Of a stretch of 64,000 nucleotides of DNA, positions 20,221-29,760 are shown piece by piece. Origin of the DNA: Bryobacterales bacterium (GTDB lineage: Bacteria; Acidobacteriota; Terriglobia; Bryobacterales; Bryobacteraceae); assembly GCA_016713735.1 (NCBI GenBank), contig JADJOP010000002.1, forward strand, positions 1-64,000, read 5' to 3'. The notes under the pieces were generated by a model, which was not told where the DNA came from, searched no databases, and saw only the letters and a list, made by a program, of their open reading frames with translations. Position 1 is the stretch's first letter. Each line of letters opens with the position of its first letter. The translations under genes and the position numbers were made by a program.

Positions 20221-21669
20221 TCAGAACTGGAAGTAGATGAACTGCACATCTTTATCGTCGAAGATCAGAAACAGCAGCAGCGCGCCGGCGTAGATCAGGG
20301 GCCGGGCCAGCGCGATGTTCCAAACCGGCCATCGCACCGAGGCGCCTTGCGGAACCAGCCTTCGCCGCAACTGCTCGCAAAGCCACGGTTCCAACGCGCA
20401 GAACAGAGATACCAGCGCAACAGTCAGGTAGAAATTCAAGCTGTAGGAGACATGGAATTGGACCGAAAAGAGCATGGACTTCAGCATCGTCACGGCCTGG
20501 CCCAGGGAATCGGACCGGAACGGAACCCAGGCTAGCATCGCGGCGGCCAGCATGAACACGCGCCAGAACCAGCCCCAGGCGGCCGATTTCGCCCACTGCG
20601 GGTAACGCGTCTCCGTCACGTGCTCCCACATCCGGTACAGTGCGAGATACACGCCGTGGAACAGGCCCCACAGCACAAAACCCCACCCCGCCCCGTGCCA
20701 CAAACCGACCAGCGCCATAATCCCCAGCAAACTCAAGTACAGCGGCCCCTGCGCTCCCTTGTACTTTGCATTCACAGGGAAGAACAGGTAGTCGCGAATC
20801 CAGCGTGACAGCGTCATGTGCCACCGCGTCCAGAAATCAGGAGGGCTGGCGGCGTGATACGGAAACCGGAAGTTCTCCGGCAGCACGATGCCCACCAGCC
20901 GAGATGCGCCGATCGCCATGTTCGAATAGGATGCGAAATCGAAGTAGATCTGCAGGCCGAACCCCACTGCTAGAGCCCAATTATCCAGCGTCGAGTTGGC
21001 CGCCGCGGCTTGGGGCATGAAACCCTCGCTCACCCATCCTGCCAGGTTGTTCGCAATCAGGTTCTTCTGCACCAGTCCCCACAACAACCGGTCGCAACCC
21101 TCCACCAGCAGCAATGTGTTGAACGGCTTAGGCTTTTCAATCTGCGGGAAGAACTCGCGGACGCGTACAATCGGTCCGGCGATCATGTGCGGCCAGAAGG
21201 TCACAAACAGTGCCAGATCCGGGAACCGCGCATCGCGCACCCTTCCCTGGCGTGTGTCGATCAGATAACTCACCGCCTCAAAGGCGTAAAACGAGATGCC
21301 CAGCGGGAGGGCCAGTTGGAGCGTCGTGCGGATCGGCGTCGCCCCCAACGACGTCAGCATGATGTTCGCGTTTTCTAGCGCGAAGTCGCGGTACTTGAAG
21401 AATGCCAATACCGCCAACACTGCCGCAATGCCCACAGTCAGCCAGAATGATTTGTCTTTCTCTGTAGACGCGCCAATCATACGCCGCGCCACGAGCCACG
21501 ACATCCCGATCAGCGCGTAGGGAATAGCTGCGTAAGTGACACTCCAACTGGCGTAGAAAGCGGCGCTCACGGCCAGCAGGTACCACTTGCGCCAGGCAAC
21601 CGGCAAATACCAGAACAGTACTGTAACCGGAATCAGCAGGACCAAGTAGGAATAGGAGTTGAACTGCAT
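20221..21669 (-). CDS. MBOAT-family O-acyltransferase (AlgI/DltB-like)
   Basis: 482 aa polytopic membrane protein. Family features: QFNSYSYLVLLIPVTVLFWYLP at the N-terminus, LPLGISFYAFEAVSYLID, FPDLALFVTFWPHMIAGPIVR, the FRFPYHAASPPDFWTRWHMTLS motif, and the catalytic His in LVGLWHGAGWGFVLWGL. MBOAT proteins pass an acyl group across the membrane to a polymer. The upstream gene is an SGNH-type hydrolase 6 bases away, the pairing seen in alginate acetylation and DltB/DltD systems. Confidence 0.92.
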   Translation of the reverse strand: MQFNSYSYLVLLIPVTVLFWYLPVAWRKWYLLAVSAAFYASWSVTYAAIPYALIGMSWLVARRMIGASTEKDKSFWLTVGIAAVLAVLAFFKYRDFALENANIMLTSLGATPIRTTLQLALPLGISFYAFEAVSYLIDTRQGRVRDARFPDLALFVTFWPHMIAGPIVRVREFFPQIEKPKPFNTLLLVEGCDRLLWGLVQKNLIANNLAGWVSEGFMPQAAAANSTLDNWALAVGFGLQIYFDFASYSNMAIGASRLVGIVLPENFRFPYHAASPPDFWTRWHMTLSRWIRDYLFFPVNAKYKGAQGPLYLSLLGIMALVGLWHGAGWGFVLWGLFHGVYLALYRMWEHVTETRYPQWAKSAAWGWFWRVFMLAAAMLAWVPFRSDSLGQAVTMLKSMLFSVQFHVSYSLNFYLTVALVSLFCALEPWLCEQLRRRLVPQGASVRWPVWNIALARPLIYAGALLLFLIFDDKDVQFIYFQF

Positions 21670-21675
21670 TTCGCG

Positions 21676-22857
21676 TTAGGGGAGGCTCAGCGCCTTTTCC
21701 ACAGCCGGCTGAAGTGTCGCCGCAAATAGTGCATGCCCGTGGCGGCCCATGTGCAATGGGTCTGGAGAGTTGTAATACGAGCCCCAGTATTGCTCGGGAA
21801 TCGCAGCCTCAAAATCGTACAGGCTCAAGTGGAAGCGCTCGGCCAGTTCCGTGACATAGCCGCGATAGGAAACCCTGTCTTCCTCCGAACTGAACAGGTG
21901 CACCCGCGGATTCACCGGCGCCAGGAACAGAACCAGTTTCACGTTCTGAGACCGGCACACCGCCGCAATGCGTTCCAGACAACTCCGGTTCCGCCACAGC
22001 CGGGAACCGGCAATCGAGCGCGCCGTGCTCGGCTTCAATTGCAGTACATAGAGCCGCAGCCGGTAGAGAAGATCCAGGAACTCCTCCTTCTGCGTGTGGC
22101 GCGCCTCCAACAGGCTGGAGTGCTTGGCGACGTCGCGGAACTGGCGCTCCAGACGGGCGCCCAAAACCACCGGCCCCTCCTGCACCCCGGTCCCGCTTGC
22201 GTATTCCGCCGCCTTGTGCTCAAAACGATCCAGCGTCGAGCGGAACTCGTCGGCGTACAGCGCGCCCGATGCCGCTTCTTCCTCCACCGCGGCGCGCATC
22301 GCCGGGTCGGCGAGCAGGTCAGTCAGCCCTTCCCGGATTCCGCCCATGCGGAACGCCTGGTAGTTGATCTGAAGCACTAGCACGTCCGGCTTCAACTCAG
22401 CACGGCCGAGGAAATAGTGCAGGTTGAAAAGCACTTCCTCATACGTCAGCCCGCCCGCCGCAAGGCGGTAGCAGAGCGGAGCGCCCGTTTTTGCCAACAG
22501 ACTGTCGTACAAAATATCAAAATAGGTTCTTTCCACCGGTCCGGGGCGCACTTCCCCAGGGGCCAGGCTCATGGTCATCATCTGCGAGTTGCCAGCAAAT
22601 ACCACGCGCCGCCGGCCCGTCTGCGGCCCCCAGAAGCGGGCCAGGGTCTCGTAACTTTGCCGCGCCAATTCGCCCGACGTCGTCTCATGCCGCTGCGGAT
22701 CGCGCAGCAGCGCCCTGACCTGCGTCCACTCCGGCGCGGCGCCTACCAGTCGGTCTAGCGCGGAGTTCATCGCCGCGAACGGCCTGGCCCACAGCAGTCC
22801 CGCCAGCGCCAGAGTTGTCAGCGGCAGCAACACGGCGGCGGCGCGCCCAGGACTCAT
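21676..22857 (-). CDS. SGNH/GDSL-type acyl hydrolase-like partner of the MBOAT protein
   Basis: 393 aa with one N-terminal membrane anchor (AAAVLLPLTTLALAGLLWA) and a periplasmic SGNH fold. The nucleophile block is VVFAGNSQMMTM, where the Ser follows Asn as in DltD-type proteins, and the C-terminal catalytic Asp/His block is SPDPLHMGRHGHALF. VKLVLFLAPVNPRVH matches the internal strand seen in DltD/AlgJ-like proteins. Its ATG overlaps the ACP stop. It likely completes acyl transfer onto the polysaccharide on the outer face. Confidence 0.8.
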   Translation of the reverse strand: MSPGRAAAVLLPLTTLALAGLLWARPFAAMNSALDRLVGAAPEWTQVRALLRDPQRHETTSGELARQSYETLARFWGPQTGRRRVVFAGNSQMMTMSLAPGEVRPGPVERTYFDILYDSLLAKTGAPLCYRLAAGGLTYEEVLFNLHYFLGRAELKPDVLVLQINYQAFRMGGIREGLTDLLADPAMRAAVEEEAASGALYADEFRSTLDRFEHKAAEYASGTGVQEGPVVLGARLERQFRDVAKHSSLLEARHTQKEEFLDLLYRLRLYVLQLKPSTARSIAGSRLWRNRSCLERIAAVCRSQNVKLVLFLAPVNPRVHLFSSEEDRVSYRGYVTELAERFHLSLYDFEAAIPEQYWGSYYNSPDPLHMGRHGHALFAATLQPAVEKALSLP

Positions 22858-23102
22858 CGGGCCTTGCCCACCCTACCCACCGTGTCCACAATCCATTCCA
22901 CATTCTCAAAATCGTCAGGCTGCAGTTGCGCCGCCGGAATGGCGATGTTCAGGCGTTCTTCCAGTTGCCCGATCAGCTTCAGAATCGAGAGTGAGTCGAT
23001 CAGCCCCGATGAGATCAGCGCCTCGTCGTCAGCCACTAACTCGCCCGTCATCGACTGCACAACGGCCCGGGCGGCTTCACGGATAGTAGACTCATCCAAC
23101 AT
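22854..23102 (-). CDS. Acyl carrier protein (DltC-like)
   Basis: 82 aa, acidic, four-helix ACP. The phosphopantetheine attachment Ser lies in SSGLIDSLSILKLIGQLEE. It starts 32 bases after the acyl-AMP ligase stop, and its own stop overlaps the start of the SGNH gene. It would carry the activated acyl group to the membrane acyltransferase. The order ligase, ACP, SGNH, MBOAT copies the logic of the D-alanine (Dlt) system but with a fatty-acid-type ligase. Confidence 0.88.
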   Translation of the reverse strand: MLDESTIREAARAVVQSMTGELVADDEALISSGLIDSLSILKLIGQLEERLNIAIPAAQLQPDDFENVEWIVDTVGRVGKAR

Positions 23103-23134
23103 GAAATACCTCGTACTCCGATCTTGTTTGCGGA

Positions 23135-24853
23135 CTATTTGGGCTGGCGGCGCAGCTTCTCAGTCAGAAAACGCTCTCGCGTATCGCGCCGCGAAATCTT
23201 GCCGGCGGTACTCTTCACAATCCAGCGCTCCGGCACGGCTCCGGTATAGCGCGGCGCGATTCCGATGGCGGCCATGATGCCCTGCTGCATCTCCCGCTCC
23301 AGCCGCTTTGCCGCCGTCGCCTCCCAATCGCCCCGCATCTCCGCCACCACCGCCAGCGCTTCCGTTCCGTTGGCTTCGTCGGCCACGCCAAACGCCACCA
23401 CTCGCCCAGGATACACGCCCGGCAGTGCGTTGACCACAGCCTCCACGTCTTCCGGAAAGATGTTCTGTCCACCCACGATCACGATGTCTTTCAGTCGCCC
23501 GATCACGTAAAGATGGCCGGCCTCCATAAAACCGTAGTCCCCTGTGGAGTACCAGCCGTCCGCCGAGATCGACGACGTCAGGAACCCCTGAGACCCCCAA
23601 TAGCCGGAAAACAACGCCTCGCTCCGGATCAGAATCTCGCCTGGTTCGCGGTCCGCGCAGTCGTCGCCGTTCATGCCGTGAATCCGCACCTCCATGCTCT
23701 CCAAAACGGTGCCACTGGATACATAGGTTTCGTCCAGCATGTCGAATGCCAGCGGCGGGTAGCTCTTGGCCGCGTGACTCAGTCCGCTGCGCGGCGTCTG
23801 CCGCGGCTCTTCGCCCACTGGAGTCTGTGTTACGGCAAAGACATTCTCGGCCATCGCGTAGCATGCCTGCGGCGCCGTTCGCCGCACGCCCCAATCGGCG
23901 AATGTCTCGGCGAAAGCGTTCATCGAACGCGCCCGCACCGGCTCGGAACAGTTCACAAATCCGCGAACGTGCCCCAGCCGGTAAGGCCCGCTCATTCGCC
24001 CGCGTTGGCCCGCCAGATAAGAGAACGCGAAATTCGGCAGCCAGCAATAGGTCGCCTGGTAACGGTCCAAGTACGAGAACAGTAGATCCGGCGCCAGCAG
24101 CCAGTCGCTCGCGCTGATCTGCGTGGACGCCGCCCCATGCCACAGCGGAAACCAGAGGCACGCAATTAGTCCCATGTCGTGATACATCGGCAGCCAGGAG
24201 GCTACGCCATCGGAACTGTCGAACCCCAACGCATCGCGCAGCCGGTCCATCTGCGACGCCATCATCGGAGCGGTCACCACTACCGCTTTTTGCGCGCCCG
24301 TCGTCCCGCCCGAAAACTGCAGGAACAGGGAATCAGGTGGCGGCTGCGTATCCAGCCCCGCCTCCACGCCGCCCCCATGACTCTCCAGCGGCAGCGGAAT
24401 CTCGTACGCCCGCTCCAAAACTTCGCAACCGGGCACCGCGCATTCCGTAGCAGGAAACGGCAGGCCCGCCGCCAGATTGCTCACAAGCCTGGGCAGAGTG
24501 ATCAGTTGCTGCGCCGGCAGGTTGCGTAATTGATGTAGGAGGTTGCGCTGATACTTCGCCGGATCCATGCGGCTTGTAGGCCACGGTAGAATCGCCGGCA
24601 GCCAACCTTCCAGCACTAAGCCTAAATGCAGAAGAAACAGCTCCAGGGAGTGAGGCAGCAGCAACAGCACCACCCCCGGCTTGTCCACTGCCCCATAACG
24701 CCGAGCCGCCTCGCGCGCCTGCTCCAGGATCATTCCGCCCGTCAACTCAACGGGTGTCGCTATGTCCGGCGACAAGACGATCCTCAGAAGAACCTTGTCG
24801 AGGTTCTTCTCCAGCCGACTGATTAATTCAGCGCGAAAAGTCGCTGCCTCCAT
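23135..24853 (-). CDS. Fatty acyl-AMP ligase-like adenylating enzyme
   Basis: Start at ATG 24853 (MEAATFRAELISRLEKNL), giving 572 aa. Motifs of the ANL superfamily: the P-loop LQFSGGTTGAQKAVVV, SWLPMYHDMGLIACLW (typical of fatty acyl-AMP ligases), YAMAENVFAVT, WYSTGDYGFM, GRLKDIVIVGGQNIFPEDVE and a final Lys in KSTAGKISRRDTR. Such enzymes activate a carboxylic acid as an adenylate and load it on a carrier protein; the adjacent ACP is the obvious partner. It is the first gene of the acylation operon. Substrate chain length cannot be read from sequence. Confidence 0.88.
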   Translation of the reverse strand: MEAATFRAELISRLEKNLDKVLLRIVLSPDIATPVELTGGMILEQAREAARRYGAVDKPGVVLLLLPHSLELFLLHLGLVLEGWLPAILPWPTSRMDPAKYQRNLLHQLRNLPAQQLITLPRLVSNLAAGLPFPATECAVPGCEVLERAYEIPLPLESHGGGVEAGLDTQPPPDSLFLQFSGGTTGAQKAVVVTAPMMASQMDRLRDALGFDSSDGVASWLPMYHDMGLIACLWFPLWHGAASTQISASDWLLAPDLLFSYLDRYQATYCWLPNFAFSYLAGQRGRMSGPYRLGHVRGFVNCSEPVRARSMNAFAETFADWGVRRTAPQACYAMAENVFAVTQTPVGEEPRQTPRSGLSHAAKSYPPLAFDMLDETYVSSGTVLESMEVRIHGMNGDDCADREPGEILIRSEALFSGYWGSQGFLTSSISADGWYSTGDYGFMEAGHLYVIGRLKDIVIVGGQNIFPEDVEAVVNALPGVYPGRVVAFGVADEANGTEALAVVAEMRGDWEATAAKRLEREMQQGIMAAIGIAPRYTGAVPERWIVKSTAGKISRRDTRERFLTEKLRRQPK

Positions 24854-24930
24854 AAGCCTCCCAGTCCCCCTGCAAAACCCACGGCGACATTCTCGGCGGA
24901 GTGGGTATAGAAACAGGCTTGTCCGCCCGG

Positions 24931-24984
24931 CAATGCTTGATTCTAGCATTGGAGGCCCGGCTTCGACTCTTGCTCGACCGGGCC
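24931..24984 (-). terminator. Two stem-loops between the lyase-like gene and the acyl-AMP ligase gene
   Basis: CAATGCT/AGCATTG (24931-24937 and 24945-24951) is a perfect 7-bp stem with a 7-base loop. GGCCCGG/CCGGGCC (24954-24960 and 24978-24984) is a second 7-bp stem with a 17-base loop. They lie 15-68 bases past the stop of the lyase-like gene. No U-tract follows, so they could be a weak terminator, an RNA processing site or an operator for the acylation operon. Confidence 0.4.
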
Positions 24985-24998
24985 GTCCCACCCGCCTG

Positions 24999-27900
24999 TT
25001 AGCGCGCCAGCACAACTGCCGGCTTCGAGACCCGCACTACCTGGCCGCCAGAGAGATAGGCCGTCTGGTAGTCCAACGGTTGTCCCGAAACCGCGGGAAC
25101 CGGCGCCGTGCAGCGCCCAGCCGCGCACGCCGTTTCCGGCCGCGTGCCAAGTGCCGCCGTACTACCGTAATCCACGCGCAGCATGTCTACTCCGGCCGGG
25201 GCCGCCGCTGTCACCTGCGCCACGCCAGCGCTTACCCTGCCCGCCGGCCGCGTGGCCGCTGCCACTGTGGCCGCCGCCCCGCCGCAACTCACTCGCACGT
25301 AGTACAACCGGTTCGGCATCAGCCCCAGACCCGGCCCGAACGCCGCCCACCACAGCCCCGCGCCGCCCGTGTCGGTAGCCGTCGCCAGAGTCTGCACAAA
25401 CCCAGCGTCCGCACCCAATTTCACCGTGCAGGCCTGCCCTGCCGAAAGTCCGGTCCTGCCATATCGTAGCAGCAGCGATCCTTCGGTCGCGTCGGCCAGC
25501 TCCAATCGTGGCGCGCCCGCCGTCTCCGGCTGCACTGTCAGCGGCACCGCCCCCAGGAGAGGCGCCGCCGACGTCCGGCTGTCCCGTACCGTTAGTTGGA
25601 GCGTGTACACACCAGCCGCCGCCCGCCCTCTCAACAGGCCCGCCGCCGATAGCGTCAATCCCGCCGGCAGGCTCTGCCGGGTCGCCTGAAATTCTTACGG
25701 CGGAACCCCGCCCAACACCTGAATCGCCATCCGGTAATCCGAGCCGGCCTGCACGGCAGGCAACTCCTGAGTCACCAGAGCCAACTCCGGAACCTTCGCC
25801 GCCACTTGGATGCTCAGCTCCTTCTCCGCCTGCAAGCTCGGCGTCGAACTATCCGTCAGCTGCACCTTGAACACCCACTGCCCCGCGGCCGCGGCCACTC
25901 CGGAAATGTTCCCTGTGTCCCCGTCCAACTGCAATCCGTCCGCCAGATTCCCTGCGCTGATCGACCACTGCAGCGGCGCCAGCCCGCCACTGCCCGTCAG
26001 TTGTACCGTATAGTCACTGCCGATCACCCCATCAGGCAGGCTGGTTGTCAAAATGGATAGCGAATTCTCACCCGCGATGCTCAACTCCAGATCGCGCTCC
26101 GCCAACAGCCCTCCCTGGTCGGTCACCCGCACACGGAAGGCGCACGTCTCCACCTGCATCGGTTGACCGCTGATTGTGCCGTCGCTCGCCAATGACAGCC
26201 CGCCACACAGTGTCCCGCTCACCGCAGGCCATGTGTAGGGCGCCACTCCCCCCTCAGCCAGCAGGACCGCCTGGTAAGGAAGACCCACCACGCCGCCGCC
26301 CAGCACACTCGTCAGGATCCTCAGCTGCGTCGTCCCCACCGTCAGCATCAAGTTTGTCGTGACGCTTTGCCCCTCGCTGTCGGCCACGCTGACAATGAAC
26401 GCGAAGTCGCCGCTGACCGTGGCCATGCCGGAGAGCAGGCCCGCCTGTGACAGGCTCACGCCATCCGGCAGGGTGCCGGAGGTCACGCTCCACTGATACG
26501 GCGGAACCCCGCCCTGCGCCACCAGCGGAAAGTAATAGCTGTCGTTCAGCAGCGCTGGCGGCAAACTCCCGGTCGCCACGCTCAGCGGCCCTACGCCCGT
26601 TCGGATCAAAACGTAAGCGCCCGCGCCTCCCTCCCAGTACAACGTTCCGCTGCTATCCACGGTCGCCTCCGCAGTAATCACGGATCCGTCTCTGGAAATT
26701 GACCAAATCCCCGCTGTCAGCCCGCTCACCAGGTACTGCCCGGCGTCGGAATGCGTCGTCGTAAATGCCGCCGCTGAGAGCGTGAGACCCTCCGCCGGAA
26801 AGACAGCCACGATGGAGTTCGCCCCGTCATCCACCTGTGCACCGATGAAGTTGGGGTCAATCGCGGACAGCAGCGCCACCGGATTCGCGGTCTCCGTCGT
26901 GCCGTCCACCACCCGATGCGCCACCAGCACATTCGTCTTCAGATTCGAGGCGTCGCATGTCACACCATCGGCGGATGCGCAGATCGACACCCGGAAGGTC
27001 TGCCCGCCCCGCCCAATGGCCCCTTTGCCGGATCAACCGCGCCCTTGTAGGAACCATCCGGATTGTCAGTATAGACACGCAGCGATGTAGCGCCGCCCGG
27101 CTTCAATACCTTCGTCAGGATCCTTGACGCCGGCGCGCTGGACACAATTGAATCGCCCGTCACCACCGTATTGCCTTCGGTCCCGTTGGCCGGCCACGGC
27201 GTCGTTCCGTTCTCAAACCACCCCGTCTGCCCGTTGTTCGGATAGTGCAGAAACGTGATCTTGTGCTGCCCGCCGCTGGTTCGCACAGCGTCGGCTGCGA
27301 TGACGTACTCGCTTCTGCCCGGTTTCTTGAAGTGCGCAAAGTGCCGGTGCGCGAACGTGATCTGAGCCGTGGACTGATACGCCCCGGCGTAGTCCACCAT
27401 CGCGTAGGTGGCCGCATTGCCAGGGTCGTTCCAGTAGCGCGGCGTCTTGACGTACTGGATTTGCGACTTGAAGTTCGCCCGCTGGAGAAGCGTGGGGGAT
27501 GTCCCGCCATACGGCCCGATCCGCATGAAGTTGCTCTGCTCGTTCGGAGCGCAGTAGGCCGAAAATGTGGGCTGGATGCCCTTGCCAGCGTCCTCCGCCA
27601 ATAGGTAGTGCCGCTTGAAAATCTTATAGCTGGCCGGGTCGCCCGCATACGAGTTCGCCCAAAGATTCGCGAATTTGAGATTGCTCAGAGCGTGGATCTC
27701 GAAGATACTGGAGTCCACCTGCCATCCAGTGCGAGACAACACAAGCCCGGTTCCCTCTCCTATAGCCCCCGTATCAGAAACCGTCAGGTTGCGCGACAAC
27801 GGGAGTGTGGTGTTCGGGTCCGCAGCCGTTGCGGTTGGGTCTGTGTATAGGTAGTTGCCGGGGTAGCCTAGCATGTTGGCGTAGGCGAATTGAGTGGCCC

Positions 27901-29695
27901 CAGGCCCGTAGTACCCGGTCCAGTTTTGCAGGATGTACCGCCAAGCCTTCGCCTCATCGGTACTCGACTGTAAAGACGCCGACGCCAATCCACCTTTCCA
28001 AAGGTCCGGCGTCATGGCAGCCGGGGACGCATACGCCCACCGAGTATACGCATTCGGAGCGCGGCTATAGCCGTAGACCCACAGCGAAAGCGGCGTCTTG
28101 AGCCAGTTTCCTCCCGTGTAGTCCATAGTGGACTCGGTAAAGCTGTTGCGGAGTTGGATGGCGAAGTCAGCCGTAAATGGCTGGACCCTGGTGGCGTAGT
28201 ATTTGGGCGTGATTTGCATTGCGCCAGTCGTCCAGGCGCGAGAGAAGGGATACCAAAAGTCCTTCCACCAGAACATGAGCCTCTGAATCATCGCCTTCGC
28301 CCTGGGATCGTCGTCCGCTAATGCGATGGCAATGGCAAGGAACCCCAGGCCCTTCGTGATGTTCTGGTTATACAGCTCGGATCGGTTGCTTTCATCGCGG
28401 GAATACACCGTTGTCCCGCCAAAGTTGCTATAGACTCCGCTGATCTGGATACTGGGGTGCGTCTTCCCGCTGGAAAGCGGAGAGAACCCGGAGTGGCTGA
28501 TGAAGTTGACCAGTCCGCAGTTGCCGGTTGTCCACGGCTTGCCGATCCAGTATGGCCCTTCGACCACATTGCCCGCGACATATCCGCCCGTCGGGTATCC
28601 TTGAATCGTCAACGATGTATCAGACGCCACGGCGGAAACGATCATCGTCATACCTGAGCAGTAGCCGTCCACGCAGTTCTTCGTGTACATGATCGAGTCA
28701 CCCACGTTGATGCGCTGCGTCGGGTCTGGGTTGGTGAGCCACTGCGTTCCGTTGCCGGTGATCGTGCTGCCATACAGCGTGTAGTTCACCGTGCCACCCC
28801 CCGCACGGAAACGGTTCGTACAACTGTCGTTGACATCGTTCAACATCTTCCCGGCGAACGTGGCTCGCTCTGTTGGGGTCATCGCGCTTCGCACAATCGA
28901 GTAGGTCTGCGCGATGTTCCACAGGTACTTGCTGGCGTAGTCCAGCGTGATCGAATCGCCGCACCCGCCTATCTCTTCCAAGCACCCGAACCCCTTGGTG
29001 TACTTGTCGATATTGTTAAGCGCACCGATAGCCTTGTCTCGGTAGGACGTGTTGCCGGTGGACTGGTACATCAATCCGAGCCCGACGAGATATCCGAAAT
29101 CACCACCTTGGAACTGCCCGATCAGCTTCACAGGAGGAGCCGTCGTGCTGAAAGGCATCACGTAGTTATCGACGGACGTCTTCATCGCTGCGTAGGCTGG
29201 GTTGCTCGCCACTGCCTTACACGCTCCACCGCCCGTGCAAAGCGTTGACGTGAGCGCCCCGCCCGGCCCATCCAGCCACACCCGAGGGTGATCCTTAAGG
29301 CTTACTTGGACGCCGGAGGCGACTGTCGGATAACTCGTGCCCTGCCCGCCTGTGTACCGCACGAACACGCCGTTGCCAGCGACGGGCGCTGTGTCAAGGT
29401 CGTAGAGTTCCGCCGTCGTTGCAGTCACGTTGGTAGCCACGCGAGTACCATTCGCAGCCGTGTTGCCTTCCACGCCAGCCAGGACAATCACCGTTCCGTT
29501 TGCCCAGCCGTGCTCAACCGCCGCCGGCGTGGCCGAGGATAGGGATGCGTTGTCGCAGCCCGCCGTTGCAATCACAATCGGTCTTGTATTCGTTGCCGAC
29601 GCCACGCAGCGCGTCTGGCCCGTCGGGACGTACAAAGCGGTCTGCGCAAATAGCGGTACCGACACCATCCAACAGAGCGAAGAGAGATTCATCAT
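24999..29695 (-). CDS. Large secreted heparinase II/III-like protein with putative-Ig repeats, frameshift plus nonsense
   Basis: Signal peptide MMNLSSLCWMVSVPLFAQT. Residues ~120-880 look like an alginate-lyase/heparinase alpha-toroid plus beta-sheet protein: KDHPRVWLDGPGG, LVGLGLMYQSTGNTSYRDKA, YPFSRAWTTGAMQ, TYAMVDYAGAYQ, FAHRHFAHFKKPGRSEYVIAAD. After one missing G near 27015 (GGGG for GGGGG) the frame continues FRVSICASADGVTCD and then repeated He_PIG-type Ig domains (GGVPPYQWSVTSGTLPDGVS, GGVAPYTWPAVSGTLCGG, GGLAPLQWSISAGNLADG). A TAA at 25695-25697 replaces the Tyr of a GGVPPY motif, and the same frame continues to 24999. Total about 1560 aa. Probable polysaccharide-binding or -cleaving exoprotein. 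Confidence 0.7.
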
Positions 29696-29760
29696 TTCAC
29701 CATCACCCCGTTAGCGAGCCAAGCCCGTTACTATCAAATTAAAATAGTCGATGTCGAGAG

